64,000 nucleotides of DNA from Cylicocyclus nassatus (lineage: Eukaryota > Nematoda > Chromadorea > Rhabditida > Strongylidae). The stretch is from the NCBI GenBank assembly GCA_958299035.1, contig CATQJL010000326.1, positions 2,246,232-2,310,231 on the forward strand, read 5' to 3'. Position numbers and translations under genes: made by a program. This document shows, one piece after another, positions 21,726 through 35,719 of this stretch. The notes beneath the pieces were generated by a model. That model searched no databases. It had not been told where the DNA came from and saw nothing but the letters and a program-made list of their open reading frames with translations. The stretch's first letter is position 1, and each line of letters opens with the position of its first letter.

Positions 21726-22620
21726 CTGAGGAAGAAAATACTAGATTCAGCAATCTCACATGTGAGATTTAGCAATATGCCTGAAGATTTTGCTATGGGC
21801 ACCATTTTCAAAAATCGTAACTTCTTTCTAGCTCAGCCTTCTACCAATAAATATATCTGAGGAGAGTCTTCCTAGAGTTACCTCGTAGGTTTCTTGTGAA
21901 GTTCTCACTGGGGAGATAAATAAAAATAATCCCGAAAATCCGAAAATCATGCGATAAAATCCAACACGGTTGGTGGTATAGGATTTAGGACCACATCTTT
22001 CTGGCTGTGCGAAGTTCGTACTAATCAAGCTTTTGATATGATTCTTGAGAAAAACGCAAAAAAATCAATTTTGAATTTGCAGAATCCTCGATAATAGAAT
22101 GATCGTCTGTGTGAAAAGGTAAGGACCCATAATTTTCTTGGGCCAAATTTTATTCTCCATAAAAAGAACTGATAAAGTTCGCATCAGGCTACGCATCTGT
22201 TTTTACAATTTTCCCAATCTTACGCTTAAGCTCTCCTAAAGCTTGGAAAGTGTGAACGTGGCATTTCCTAAAAAATTTCCAAAGTGTTTTAGTCATGTTT
22301 TCCAAAACCTTGTGTTACCCCTTTTCAGGTGTCTTTTAGATGCTGTTATACCACCTGATATCACTAGAAAAAAAAACAGAAAGATAAATATTGAAGATTT
22401 ATTAGTCAATTTATCACGGCTTTTGAAAATGTTCAGCTACATAAGTATTCGCTTAAACGGAAATTCAGGAATTCACCTACTTTATTCATACTATGTTTCA
22501 ATTTCCTACTCTTCGTTCCTTTTTTTTTGAAAATGTTCGACGAGCTTGAATTCAATAGATGTTTTATTCGTGAATTTTGATAAGAAGGGTAGTAACTTGA
22601 ATGTACCAAATAGATATCCG

Positions 22621-22673
22621 ACTTTGACGGTAAGCCAAGTTATTTTAATGCCATAACTTGGCTTACCGTCAAG
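22621..22673. repeat. Short palindrome
   Basis: TTGACGGTAAGCCAAGTTAT is followed after a short AT spacer by its complement ATAACTTGGCTTACCGTCAA. The arms are about 20 bp and near perfect. Confidence 0.85.
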
Positions 22674-23294
22674 TTTTGGTGTATTGATATTTGTTGTAAG
22701 GATAACCTAAAACATAAATTGATCTGCCTTCGAACGTTGAGTTTCTTTTTTTTAAATAAATTCTATATAACATCAGAACGTAAAAGAAGATATGATTAGG
22801 TATTGAGGATGGTTCAACTGATGAGATAGATTTTGCCCGGAAATTACTCAAAAGAAACCAAATCAATCCATGAAATGGATAACTCAAACGTGGCGTGCGT
22901 TTTCAAATAACATAAAGATTGTAATGCATATAATTTAGAGATAGTGAATGCAAGAAGTATGATGTGGCAAAGTGTGAATTATTTCGACTATCAAATAATC
23001 GCGTGATTACAGAGAACAAGTTTTCCCTGAAGGCTCGAGATGAACTTAATGTCTAGCAGGTACCGTATTCCTAGTTGTAGCACATTCCGCGTTCGTACAA
23101 GAAAATTATTACTATTTACATATGCAGTTCTGGAAGTACTAGACAGCTGTCTTTGTGTAAGATAACTTTGAAAAGAGTGTTTTTGCACAGAATAAAGTGG
23201 AGATGAATTACTCATCGGAAATGAACAGGAAGCAACGAAGAACTTCATGCTGATTGTTTGCGTTAGCTGTGCCGTCATTTCTTTGTTGTCTAAA
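22674..23294. other. Intergenic, one long overlapping ORF only
   Basis: The minus-strand 120-codon ORF at 22991-23353 starts MARRKQIALFLVAFMEF but overlaps the better-supported frame of 23295-23471 out of frame. No other exon was supported. Confidence 0.3.
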
Positions 23295-23471
23295 TTAGTC
23301 AGAAATTCCATAAACGCGACGAGAAAGAGAGCGATTTGCTTTCGTCTGGCCATCTGGGACCGTTATTAGTGGATGGAGCTCAGCGCCTGACGGTGTCCTT
23401 AGAACGAGCTCTGTTGACAAAGAGTCTAGGACAAGGGATTGTTCGGCTAGAGGAAAAGATGAATTATTCAT
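23295..23471 (-). CDS. Candidate terminal exon or 58-residue ORF, unidentified
   Basis: The minus strand reads either from ATG at 23471 (MNNSSFPLAEQ) or from the acceptor ATCTTTTCCTCTAG|CC at 23446. It continues SLVLDSLSTELVLRTPSGAE, HPLITVPDGQTKANRSLSRR and VYGISD, ending in TAA. Codon composition is more gene-like than the overlapping 120-codon ORF in another frame. The TVPDGQTKAN / SLSRR content could be a cytoplasmic tail. No polyadenylation signal is close. Confidence 0.3.
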   Translation of the reverse strand: MNNSSFPLAEQSLVLDSLSTELVLRTPSGAELHPLITVPDGQTKANRSLSRRVYGISD

Positions 23472-25130
23472 CTTTACTTGGATTATTAGAAAAGTTAAGA
23501 ATATGAAATGCTTTTATTAGATGTTAGCCCCATATATGACGCTAATTGTGGTCCTTTTCAGGTTCTCCAGCTGCATGTTGAGAGTTGTTTTAGAGATTCC
23601 AAAAGAACTGACAGCAATCCATATTACATGAGGCATGCAACGCCACTAAGTCTGCAAATATCGGTTGTAGAATATTTCACATATGCATAAAAACCCAAAA
23701 AATTGCACATAGATTTTTTGAATCAAAAAAGTGTACTGGGAAAGCAGAGAGAGATTGAATTGAAGGGAGGAGTCAATCCGTCTGGCCTGTGTTCCCTCAA
23801 TCAACATGTCCAAAGAAGAAGATTATTTTCCAAATAATATGCACTTGGTATGTCTTAACAGTGCAAGACTTTGAGCTCGAAAAACTCAAAATCGTAACAA
23901 TACAACCTCAATGAGATGGTGATGCATACTGTTGACAAAAAAAGCTATTTAAGGACATATAATACTATAACAATACAACCCAAGTAATAATAAGTACGAA
24001 CATTTTCTTTTTTGCTCTTTGTCTAGGACGACTGGCCCTATACTAACAGTATTTCGTGGATTGAATGGTACATCTTGAGTGTAAAGATAAAGATAAAACA
24101 ATATGCTGTATTGTCTAAAATAACTTCGTAACTCAGTGTAATTTCTTTACATAACATATTCACTACCTGTATAATGTTTAGCGCGTAAATACCCAAATCT
24201 AACTTATAGGAGGACAATTTGATACATCCACAATGTATCAACACAGTTGACCAGTCCTGATCATTGGCTCCATTTTCATGGACAAACTCAAACATCAACA
24301 AGATCGTTTGCCAACAAAAGCTCCAGAGGATTCGAAGTGATTGAAAGGATGTCGCATTGCGATGAGTCGTGATGTCACAACAAACGACGTGTCCTACGAC
24401 ACGCTCGCTGATTTATAGCAATGCTTTTCAAGGTTTGCTGCGTGATTTGGCGTACTTTTTCACGCAAACATTGACATTAATATAAAATCCTCTCATTGTG
24501 CTTAAGAACGGCTTAGAAGCGGTTTTTGATTGTTTCCTTTCATGTTCGGAAAACAAAAAGTACGAAGGTAATCTAAAAGTTGTAGCCTTTCGTTGGATGT
24601 TTTGCTAGAAGGCGAAGTGCAATCACAGAGAAAGCCAGGGAGAAGAGGAGGGCTGATTACAAGTTTACTTAGAATCGCAACACTCAAGCATTTTTGAGCC
24701 GGTTTTTCAAGTAGTGTGTCAAAGAATTATCTAAGGTCCGTTTATCTTTACTCAAATTGTAGCAGTTTATTCGCTCCAGTCTTGTGATAGCTAATCCTGA
24801 CGCGAGAAGAGTGAATGACTTCGAAAATTTTTTTTCCAAAAAATGACCCGCAATGCTTGATTTAATCATTCCCTAAAGATCCGCTGAAATCCATATAGAA
24901 AAGTTTGCTTCAACTTTTGAGCATATATGCAGGGCATAGACCTTCTAATAATCTGATTTATAGGCATTTTCAAGGAGCCATCTGCACTCAGATGCTGCAA
25001 CTTTATCAAGTACAGCTACTACCGAGATATAGTCAGAAGTTGAAGGAATTTCAGTAACACCATGTAAAACTGCTCTTGGCATTTAATTCTATTTCCACCA
25101 GACAGAGGTCCCACTATGGACTATAGTCGT
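23472..25130. other. Intergenic, no exon supported
   Basis: Minus-strand ORFs at 24502-24687 and 24684-24869 have no clear splice boundaries. No shared repeat was noticed. Confidence 0.35.
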
Positions 25131-25722
25131 AACGAACAGAAATTTTCGCCGAATGAACGAATATCGAATAATCATTTTTCAAGAATTATTCGAATGAATG
25201 AATATTGAATAATTGATTTTCGAAATTTTTTCGAACGAATGAATATCGAATATTTGATTTTCGAAAATTCTTCGAATGAACGAATACTATTCGAATTTCG
25301 TTTTTCATTTTATTCGAATTTGAATATTCGAATATTGGCACATTCCAAAATTCGAATGAACGAATACTTGAATAACCGAACTTGATCGAATATTCGACTA
25401 ATTTCGAATAAATGTTCGAATATTATTCGAATATTTGAATGCAATATTCGAATATTCGAATATTCGAATAACCATCTTTTAAAACTACTCGAATGAACGA
25501 ATATTCGAATAACCTTTTTTAAAACTCCGCGAATGAACGAATATTCGAATAAGTCATTTTTCGAAATCGTCGAATGAACGAATTATTCGAATATAGGTCT
25601 TTTTCATTTATTCGACTATTTGAATAATCGAATAAATGGACTTTCTCAAATATTCGACTATTCGAATATTCGAATAGTCGAATATTTCGAATAAATTATT
25701 CGAACTCGAATATTCGGTGCTA
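25131..25722. repeat. TTCGAATA-rich low-complexity domain
   Basis: About 590 bp built from variants of 'gaatgaacgaatattcgaata': the pentamer CGAAT and the self-complementary core TTCGAA/ATTCGAAT recur dozens of times in both orientations with variable spacing. The region is depleted of other sequence, has no ORF, and is sharply bounded ('gtaacgaacagaaattttcg' on the left; 'cgaatattcggtgc' on the right). Confidence 0.9.
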
Positions 25723-28700
25723 ACTATACTATGGACTAAAGCTATTCATCAAAATATGAGAAAAACAAAGATACTGCATAGAAGAAAATAGAAGCCTTGT
25801 TCTTATCCCTACTAAGACTGCGGTGCAAATAAGAAATCTATGGAACTTAGTGATATGTGGAAAGAAGTGAGACAAATGAGTGAAAAGAAAGACATAACGG
25901 TAAAAACCAGATTTAAGATAGGTAATGGATCTATATGGTTTTCTCGCAAAATAAACACATTGGAAAGTTTTCTTGTTATCAGTTAGTAGATGAAACTGAG
26001 AGAGGTGCTTCAGTCCAGACGAAAATGTATGCGTATAATGACACGAAAGGCATTTTCATACGGCTGAAGACCGAGTTAAGCAAATCGTCTCAAAGAAGAT
26101 GTAAACATGTTCGTCGCATCCATAGCTCGCGAAAAACCGAACACTAAATTTGTGCTGCACTTCAATTCCATGCGAGAAAATTAAAATTCATGTTCGCATA
26201 TGTCAGAAGCAAGAGGCATAAAAGTGGAAAAAACAGTTGACATAAAAGGTTGATTCAAATTTAAGGCCAATACTTGCTCATTCATGCCTACTTTGCTAAA
26301 TAGTGCTGCTTGTTTTTCTCAACCTCAACAATAAATACGTAAATGAGTAGCTGAAAACAATGCAAAAAATGAAAGCTGTTGAAGCATGTGATGAATCTCA
26401 ATTACGATGAAAGTGATAAGTCAATCAGCAGTCGAAAGGACGTTTGTGCAGTCCAAATGAGCCGTCTTATATTATGTTTACTGTGCAAAAAAGAAGCCAT
26501 ATCGTCTCGCAAGACTGAACGAGCCAAGACACTGCCAGAAAAAGTTATAGATTCTTTGATTTCGTGCGCAAATTTTTTTATGCCCAATTCGATCAAAAAT
26601 CTACGAAGTGTGAGCAGTTGAACAAATGGTGGCAAGCGCGTCAGCACTGAGCATGGAACTTACTGAGAATGTAGGAAGCACTCAGACAAAAATGAAAAAT
26701 GATATAAAACACCTCAAAAATTCAAAAAAATTTGATTTCCGATTCCTATTGTGCCATTTTCTTTGAAGAACAAATACATAGAGTATTAGAAACCAGAGTA
26801 GTTCTACATGATTCCAGCTGAAACTTACACGAATTTTGTCGAAGGAGTTGCCTTTACCTCGAATATGTGCATAATAAATGTGTTTATGTTTACGAAACTA
26901 CTTATAATCGCAGGTAACTTGAGCTGCAATGCATAACATGTAGTTTGCAGGCTCGAAGAAACTTGAATAACAATTACATTGGGAAGTCTACCCATTTATA
27001 AAATAACCGACACGAAAGTTGCTCCAGCTACGTCTCAATACATTTTGTCCTCGGATTTACGCAGCAAAAATAGTGGGTACAGGAAAAGAGCAATACATGG
27101 GGAAGGAGGTAATTTGGGTTGGAACATAAGTATTGCACCAAAATTTCTAGAATTTCGTAACCTCCTTCAGGTCAGATGAATCCGTTTGAACTGATGAATT
27201 TTTACTTTCGTTTTCATATTGTTTGTAGTAAAATCTCTTATATGTACGATAAATACTGCATAATTCTTATGCAATGAAAAAAAATACTTAACGGATTGAA
27301 ACGCTGCTCAAGGATTTTCAGCTGAATTTCTTTTTTTTAGTAAGACTTGTTTAACCTAGTAAAAACGGAGAGGGAAAAATCAAGCAAACTGTAAAACGAG
27401 GTATAAGTTTTCTTAGCTTTACAGTCATAAGAACAATTTTTTAGATGAAAGTGAGGTGCAGATTCTGTTTGATGATACATATGTACAAAATCCAAAAAAG
27501 ATTAGCTCATACCGTAACCCCAAAAATTTATGTGGCATTAATGTTAGAGTCAATATGTATAGTACGGCGATAGGTTAGTTAGATTCGGATAACATTGGCA
27601 TTTGTTTTTTTTTCTGAACACCTCTAAAATCACATCCTTATTAGGTGGTGCTGAATGGATTCTCTCGAGCGTTAAATGCTATTAGTTCAAAAAAAAAAAA
27701 CTTCTGTGGCGTGTTAATGACTTCAACAAACACCAGATTGTTACAATTCTTTTCGTGACAACAACGTCATGGGGAAAGAAAAGAAGAGTTTGAACATGAA
27801 ATTTATTCTTATATATAGTCAGAGTATAGGAAGTGTTGGATGCGAAACTCCAAATTTTTAGTCTTTAAAAAGGAAATGTGCAGTCTTGCTCTTCAGCAGT
27901 TATTTTGTGCAGTCGCACCTTTGAATTTGCATAGAAGATAGACTATCATCACAAAAAACAGCAAACAAGAAAAACTTGATGCAAGATAACAAAAAGAAAA
28001 TAAGATTTCGAGATCATTGGCTTGTCAGTAGAAATTTGAAAAAAAACAGTGCAATACTCAAAGTGGGTGCCGGATTGAGGAGAAGTGTAGGCTTTTGCTA
28101 ATCATGTGAAGCACAACTAAGGTGGAAGATATTCTCTTCACAAATTACTAATAATTATTCATTAAAGACGACTTCTTCCTTACAAGCATTCTGTACATTT
28201 GCTTACAGAATTTATCTGTCATGCTAGTAAATAAAAATATGGAAAAGTACACACACCACGCATCAAAGTGATGCTAGTGGAGCTAGTGTTCTAAGCGAAA
28301 ATGCTTGACAATGATGTCGATAATGTTGTGAGGTAGCAATAACAATTTTTGTTCTGAACACGTTGGCTATACAATGTGGCCAACGCACTAAACAGCATTC
28401 GAAGCTTTCACAATTGACGAGTTTTGACGGAAGCTTGTGTTATTATTCTCCTCTGATGAGAACAATGACCAACGTGAGCGCTGGATGCGAAATGAACTTT
28501 CAGGGGCTCTTCAAAGCACAGTTAGGAAGGAGTGGTTAAGAGGAACGAAGAGAATAAAGTTTTTGATTGACTAGTCAAACTTTCCTTCATTTACTCAATC
28601 GGCAGACAATGGTATGCTTCTCCTTCAAAAAGTTCTATAAATCCTCTCAAATGAAGCAAATTTTTACGAAGAAATTATCAGCTTCAAGGTAACGAAGATT

Positions 28701-31321
28701 TTTTTAGAGCATTGTATTGGACTATCAAGGTTCAGCAGAAGATACGTAGTTTCAAGTCTAGCATTGATAGACTTGAAACTACGACTTGAGACTCGACATC
28801 GAGTCTTTATATTTCTAGATAAAAATTTTTTTTAATAAGCATAACATGTAGTAGCATTGAAGGTCAATGGGAAATCAAAATTAACATTTGCAAGTGCAGC
28901 AAAAATAACTACAAACACTTCGTTTTGCCTATCGAAAATACACATTTCGTTGCCTTCTAATTCTGGACTTTCCAAAATTTCATAACCGGTTTGGCTTAAT
29001 CTAAGAGACCTGTTTCACTGAAGAAAATCGTTTCAAAAATTGTCGCATTTATGTTAAAAACCTGGATAGAATCGAATATTCAACTTTTGAACTAGGAATA
29101 GAAATGGGAACGTTGCAGGGTTTTGCTGTCAAGTAATGACATCTTTTTCAGTAATAGTAAGCTAAGATCTACTACTTCAAAAAAAAATTTCTTTGAGAAA
29201 TTTCTCTCCAGGGAACAGAGCTCTGAGGTACTTTTGTGTCAGATCAGGCTGCGATGAGCATTAGCAACATTGTCAGAAAATTATCACTAAAGGCTACAAA
29301 TGCATAACAGTTTGAGGATATTTCAGGTATTTCAACTGTCTTCAAATAATCAAAATCATTGTGCTATTCTGCATAAAAATAGGCTGATAATAACTATAAG
29401 CACTTGATAGTGCGGTAACAAAAACGAAAACTACAGTTAAAGAAAAAACGTTATTTTGCGGAAACTTGATATTGAAATGGTCCATAATTTTGAATCATAT
29501 ATGATATTTGCATTTTTCAACTTACGTTTTTGTTCTCTCTGACATCGCAGAGATTGCATGAGGCAACCTTTTTAATTTATTCAGTAATTGACTTTTTATT
29601 AATTGATCAGTCTGAAAGGTTTAAAAAGGATTTTAGTCATTTTTATTCTACGAAAAGGTACTACAGATTACAGATTTTCACGCTTCATATAAACCTTGGG
29701 AAACATGAAACTATCTCTTATCAGAATATTTTGAGCAACTTATTTGATCCATTGAGAATATAGTAGCGTACGGGACAGCCAAAAATAATTTTTTCAACTG
29801 AACAACGATCACTAATGAAAACAAAGTAATTCCTAGAAAACTGCAATATTTCCTGTTTCAGCAGCAACCCTTATAGACTAAATAAGTGCGTCTCTCGATT
29901 CGTCTTTGTTGAAAACTGGTTTTACAACCAAGACGGTTCCAAAAAGTTTTGATCAATATTAGACGTTTTCTATAATATATAACTAACGTTCTAAACAATC
30001 ACTCCTTTGCAAAACTTGTAAACGAGAAATTTCTAGATGTCGGAAGAAAAACTCGCAAACTTATATTCACAGATATAATCGATCAGCACGAGTTCTTCTC
30101 TAATGTAGTTAGTAAATCGTAGAAAACAATCAAATATAAAATTGAATTTTGTTGGCCCTTAAAGCGACAAAAATAATCAGAGAATTACTATTTGACTGTT
30201 CTCAAGTATCAGCTTGCATTCACATGATATGCCAGTATGGCTTTATGTTTCAAATTCTTTGTCTAAACCTATCCAGAGAGGCCAAATCATTAGAGTCAAA
30301 AAACTATAAGATTTTTGGGTCAAGGCTAGTTATTATCCCAAAAGAAGTGACTAACACACATCCTCTGTTTATAAAAAAAATTGACCTAGCTTGTTTTGTT
30401 CATGAGGAGTAAAGAACAATGTTTCATGCGAAATGAATATATATGCAAAGTAAGGTTCTTTCACAGCTATAATATTTTTGAATTCATCAATCCATTCTAA
30501 CAGCTAATCAGCTTTGAAACTTTATGAATCTAATTAGAACGCTTTTGAATGGTGGAAAAAATTCAGCGTTTCCATGTTAACGAATATTCATATTCGTTCA
30601 AAAGAACAGGTAATATCGAGTTATGTAATTGAGTGAAACGTCCAAAAAACGCAGGCAAACAATTTATGCTTATTTTTTATTTTATTTTTTATTTTGTATA
30701 ATTTTTATTTTTTCTCGTTTTTTCTTTTATTTTTTGCTTTATTGAATGGCTCAGTCTAGTGTTCATGGTTTGACATCGTAACATCATGAAAACTTGAGGT
30801 ACAGCAAATTCTTGACCAAGTTTCTGCTACCTTTTGCGATTTCCCTGAAACTGCACACAAGGAAGTGGGGTATACACAGTAGTTCTTAATTGCTCAATTA
30901 GTACTCGATAAACTTCCGTTCTCATGCTATTCTCGGCAAAGTCAAGAACGACGAGATTCAGCGGAGGTGTCAATTATTTGCAGCGATTTGTCTGGATCAA
31001 CAGCCTCTCAGACATGGATTGTAACACTATGACTATCTATTATGTGTTTAGCCATTCTGATTCCTAGTAATTCGTCTAAGAGAAGCAGAAAGCCGTATGG
31101 CATTTTTATACAACACAACTGATGAAAGTGTTGCAGAAATGTTACTTATATCGCACATATGTAGCACATATTCTTTTGTGACCTTTATACCTGCGTAAAT
31201 GAAGCGCACAACAATTGCTTGCTAAAATGAGGAACTTAAATGCCTTCCCTTTAAACGAATAACAAACTTCAAAAAATAGCATTGGCTTACCTATGTAAGC
31301 CCCTCCGGTATGTTATGTACC
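25723..31321. other. Gene-poor AT-rich region
   Basis: Over 5.5 kb shows only short ORFs. A plus-strand 66-codon frame at 26979-27179 (containing ITDTKVAPATSQYILSSDL) and an 81-codon minus frame at 26402-26647 look mildly protein-like but lack paired splice sites. A short palindrome sits at 28745-28783. Confidence 0.35.
28745..28783. repeat. Short perfect palindrome (16-bp arms)
   Basis: CGTAGTTTCAAGTCTA, a 7-bp loop, then TAGACTTGAAACTACG. Confidence 0.9.
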
Positions 31322-32004
31322 TCATAACTTTAAGGGTTGCGGGCGAGAGGGGTGCCGATAAGCTCTGATTATACAACTCTCGAGCTTTTCAAAAGAAATC
31401 AGCTCTTTCCAGTGAATCTTGGGAAGCCTCGCAGCTAAATACTTTTCCACGTAAGGTTTTTCGAATGAAAAAATAAGTTACGTTTTCGGAGCAGAAAAGT
31501 GAGAATGAAGCAGAAATAAGTGGCATGCTTGAGGAGGTTAAGCCAAGAGCAGTTCAAGCTTACGATAAAACTTGCAACTTACTCAAAGTGAGTAAACTCA
31601 AATAATTTGCAGAGACATCCGCTAGCTATAATAAAAAATTATTTCACCCATTTTCCGGTTTTGTAATAAAACGGTGGTCTAAAAAAACGTTGTGGCACTT
31701 TCTCGTCAAAATAAAAATTAAAGCAGGTATTTGAAGTGAAAGAGCATAGAAATAAATTCAGTGGATTAACAAAAGTTTCACAGCCACCAAAATCATAGCA
31801 TTTCCTACACAGTAATTCAATGAGCAAATTATGTATCAATCAATATTCAAATAATAGGATAAGAAGTTGGCAAAGAATTCAAGTCAACGAAAGTACCGAA
31901 AAGTACTCTTACCAGCCTTGAAATTTCATCCATACCCACTAATGTCTCGCTCCACTTTGTTCAGATAGGCTGCTCCTTCATTTGCATGAATGTAAGCGAA
32001 TGCT
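31322..32004 (-). CDS. Candidate last two exons of a minus-strand gene, unidentified
   Basis: Exon 31940-32004 follows a strong acceptor (TTTTTATTGATTTCAG|A) and reads AFAYIHANEGAAYLNKVERD. It can end at ATTA|GTGGGT. The terminal exon 31322-31434 follows GAAAAGTATTTAG|CT and reads ARLPKIHWKELISFEKLESC then IIRAYRHPSRPQPLKL to a TGA. With that donor the phases agree. An alternative donor (AGTGG|GTATGG, exon end 31936) would join instead to a frame at 31639-31812 (GKCYDFGGCETFVNPLNLF, ending in TAA). Both options keep the first exon. The family is not recognised. Confidence 0.4.
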
Positions 32005-35000
32005 CTGAAATCAATAAAAAGGTAAATCAGGTAAATCTGCTAAGATCCTGCGAAACCACTGCTAAAAACGGAGTCGAAAAGCTTTTTTTTTCAAATTTTA
32101 AGCTCGCGTAATGCAAATTACAGAATGGGAAGGGCCGCACAAAGCAATTCTACACATTTTTTGAAACATAATTTGAATTTGGTATGATTGTTTGAAAAGC
32201 TCGCTAGCCGCGAGGGATAATGCGTTAAAGTTGGCGGATGCGTATGTGTTTTTAGGTCGAAGAGTAGTAGTAAACAAGCCGCGAGTAGAATTGAAGCTAG
32301 ATGTCAAGAGATAATGACTCATTTACGTCATTATGTAGAGAGAGATTATACGAAAATGTCTAGCGAAAATGAATGAAATGATGATTGTAGAAACATCAAT
32401 AGAGTGATGTGATAAAACTATACGGCGATGATGGATAAGGAAAAGCTAAAGAGCTACATACAGTACGATTATTCCGAAAGAAATACCCTTTAGCAGAAAC
32501 GCTTGAAAGAAAAGAATAATGTGTGTATAGAAAGATGATTTTGAGTTTCAATGCTTTCAAAAAAAAGTCTTGCTAAATGTGATTAAAAAGTCTCAAAAGC
32601 TGCTCAATTGGCAACTCCTCTAATCATTCGTCGGTGAGGATTTCAACTCTGAGCCCTCGCCCATTACCGTACCCATGGCAAAGAAGCTTTTCTTCTCTTG
32701 AGAGCACGGTCTGGGTGAGTTCAGGGTAAAATTAGTGCGTCTTAAGCACTAGCTCGGTCAAACTCAATGTTTTCCATATGGAAAGTCCAGGACTCAAATT
32801 CTTGGTCACCGCCATGAACCAGATAAGTGCACAAAACCTTACTAAAAATGCATTAATTATTTCTTTGTTTTGAGTACCACACATCAACATTTCCCCAGTC
32901 ATTCAAAGTACCAATTTTTGTTAGAATCTCTGTGCACCATTATAGCAAATAGCTATGATATCAAGATCAGTGAAACTAGCAATACTCTGAATCTGAACAA
33001 AAAAACTACTCGTCTTAGTAAAACATATGAAAACGGTGCTAAATGTGAGGTGTTTACATTCAAAACATGACTGATATTGACGTTCTCCCTAGAGAAGTGA
33101 AGGAGAGCTAGTTTATGCGATGATTTTCAAAATGAACAAGAAATCTCGACAACTGCTTGAATTCGCTTTCTCGTAAAGAATGAAGCCGATCCACTCTTGC
33201 TTGAAAGGAAATAACATAAGATTTTGTGGAAGTAGTCAGCTAATTTGCCGATCATCTCGTTTCAGAAGCACTGTGCTACTTTTAAATGATCGTTAACTGA
33301 AAACAGGAAATTGAAGCGATTGCCTCAAAGCGAGTTTCAGAAGTCTCATGACAGTTAATGAACACGCATCATAATACCATAAATATGGACAAGAGTGAAG
33401 TTGTTTATCCAATGTGTTAACATTAATGGCTCTTTCTCAAAAAAAGTTCAGTACGTCATACTCCAAAATACTATTGTTTCGATCGATAAAGCTAATTTTG
33501 TATCCACTCATATTCAACGGCAAGCCTGAAAACATTAATATAACCAAGAATTCGCTACTCTTAAGTTATCCGGACCTATTTTTTCAGGAAGAAATATTGC
33601 TTTTTCCTTATACCACATTTGCTAAAAACTTTACAGGATGAAGAGTCAGCCTGCTCCCACGTATCAGTAAAATTGACATGTTATCTACATATTTAACAGG
33701 AGTTAAATCTTTTTTCATTCAAATTGACCCTATTTTTGGTCAAAAGTTTCATGATTGAGCTTTTATTATGAAAATAACATTCTGTATTCAATAAACACAT
33801 CGTTTTTCCTAAAACAGAGAAGTGGGCTATTGTTCTGTCAAACCGATGAAACAATCGGCAACCAGGTACTTCTAGCCATTATTCATCTTCTTTCCCAGCT
33901 AAATTCGCATGGCGAAAACAATGTGAAGAGAAGGATTTCTTCGAATTATTGCTGAAGGCTATCAAGAGTTTTAATAAACGCTCAAAGTTGTTTTGCGCTT
34001 TAAAAGACCCTGAACAGCTTTCGAGTCATTTCAAATGCTCTTGTACCTTACCGGAAATGATTTTGAGAAAAACCTGTCAAACTGGTCCCAATCTTAAGAT
34101 TATTTCTGACACCTGGCAAGGAGACAGCCCTCAGAAGATCCATGAAAAAATTCAAGTTGAAGCACGAGTGTTCGATTGATTCGCAAGTCCGTTTTCAAGG
34201 ACTATTTGTTAGCATGCTAAAGCGTATTTATAAAAAGAATTAAAACCTTTCCCATGGTATTAGGGGATCCTTCCTTGTCCAGAAAACAACCGGCCAAAGA
34301 TTTTTGTACTCTTAGGAACAAAGCTTGATGCAAGAATCTCAAAGCTCAAAAAACTGAAGTTTTGAAGATATCGCGGTGGAAAGAACGACTAGCTGCTGCT
34401 CGGTTACCAAAATGAAGAAATCAAAAAAGGTCTTATTTACTTTTCGTTTATGCATTTCGCTAAAAATTGTAAGTTCATCTCACTCCCGTAAACAAAGGGA
34501 TTTTGCACGGCGAAAAATTGAAATTTTTCAAAGTCTTTCCAGGAACTTGTTGCATTTTGAAAATGATACACGAATGGTGGTTTTTCTACTCATTGTCAGT
34601 AGCTTCGTACGAAGTAGTGCCCTAAAAGGTGGCCTAAAATTCCTGAGACACTATATCCAAAGCTTAAATATGGCTTTTCTAACTATATTTTCATTATGTC
34701 GTTGTCGCAAACGGAAGGGTGACAAATAGTCTCTAAGCAGCTCTCACCACAATAAAAATTTTTTGAAGCACCTGATTTTTTGCCAAATTATTTGCTTATT
34801 TTCACTGCGACCTATGGAGAGTTCTGCTCTGTAAAAACTGATAAAATGAAAAATAGTTAGCAAAATAATTCTAAACTAAAAAACAAGTGGCTACTATTCT
34901 ACAAAACACCAATTTGACACCGCCACACTAATTTTGGCTGTTAAAAGCTGTTATAATATGAATTCATGTGGAATTTTAAAAATTGCGCGGATCATCTCTG

Positions 35001-35552
35001 TTTGTGGCGAAACGGCTGGATTAGAAATTCATTGAGCATTTTCAGAACTGCTTCATAAATAAAAACTAAATAATATACAAAAGAAAAAAATTTGGTGAGA
35101 AAAATTAAGCATTGACACAACAAGATATTAGATTTACCAAAACAAGCGTTTATATGGACTAGAAATGGAGAAAGCGATTTTGCTACATTTATGATAAAGC
35201 AATAGGAGATTCGTATGACACAAAAAGGTATGAAAGCTCATGACGAAGACACGAGATTTCCGTCAATTACAGGCAATTTATCCTTGTGTTATTACTTGCA
35301 AGCACAAAAACACATATTAAATGACGAATATCTTTTGTCTTGCTGTGCAAAATGGTGATGACTGCAACCTACTGAAGCTCTTAGAATTTGGTGAGTCATT
35401 CTTTCAAGGAAAAAAAGAAATGAACAGGGATGTAATAATCAGTTTCCATCTAAGGCAGAGGGGGGGGAGACGAAATCGAGACAGAATATGGTGTCTTTAA
35501 AAAAATATTTTTGTATCTTACACCTGAATCACATGAAAAGTTTCATTTTCAG
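32005..35552. other. Gene-poor region with a GC-richer block at 32600-32760
   Basis: On the minus strand 32098-32322 two frames are open after an AG (one reads SILLAACLLLLFD, signal-like, without a Met), but no partner exon was found. The block near 32650 (CTGAGCCCTCGCCCATTACC) stands out in composition and may be a repeat or regulatory sequence. The plus-strand ORFs at 33949-34179 and 34376-34729 have no support beyond length. Confidence 0.3.
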
Positions 35553-35719
35553 CATCCACAGATCAAAACAAGATTCAATGGTGGTCTGGAGCCCAGACTA
35601 CATAGTGCGTCAAATTTATTCGCGTCAAGTGGTTCGCAAAGTGGTTACTATATTTGCAAAAGAAGGATTTTTGCATTAATGCTATTGAAGAGCGTAAAGA
35701 ATCAAATTACTTTCCGTAG
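35553..35719 (+). CDS. Candidate exon, frame ambiguous
   Basis: The strong acceptor AGTTTCATTTTCAG|CA opens two plus-strand frames: HPQIKTRFNGGLEPRLHSAS then GSQSGYYICKRRIFALML, to a TAG at the end; and IHRSKQDSMVVWSPDYIVRQ, ending at 35679. Both have slightly raised purine-first codon use. The family is unknown. Confidence 0.25.

Noticed and set aside
31639..31812. CYDFGGCETFVNPLNLFLC looked like the core of a Kunitz domain
   Set aside because: The first two cysteines are two residues too close for the Kunitz F-x-Y-x-G-C core and the remaining disulfide positions are missing; it is kept only as an alternative splice partner.
34376..34729. 117-codon plus-strand ORF
   Set aside because: It starts at a non-ATG codon, with no splice or polyadenylation signals and weak codon bias. 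A frame this long is expected by chance in 64 kb of sequence.
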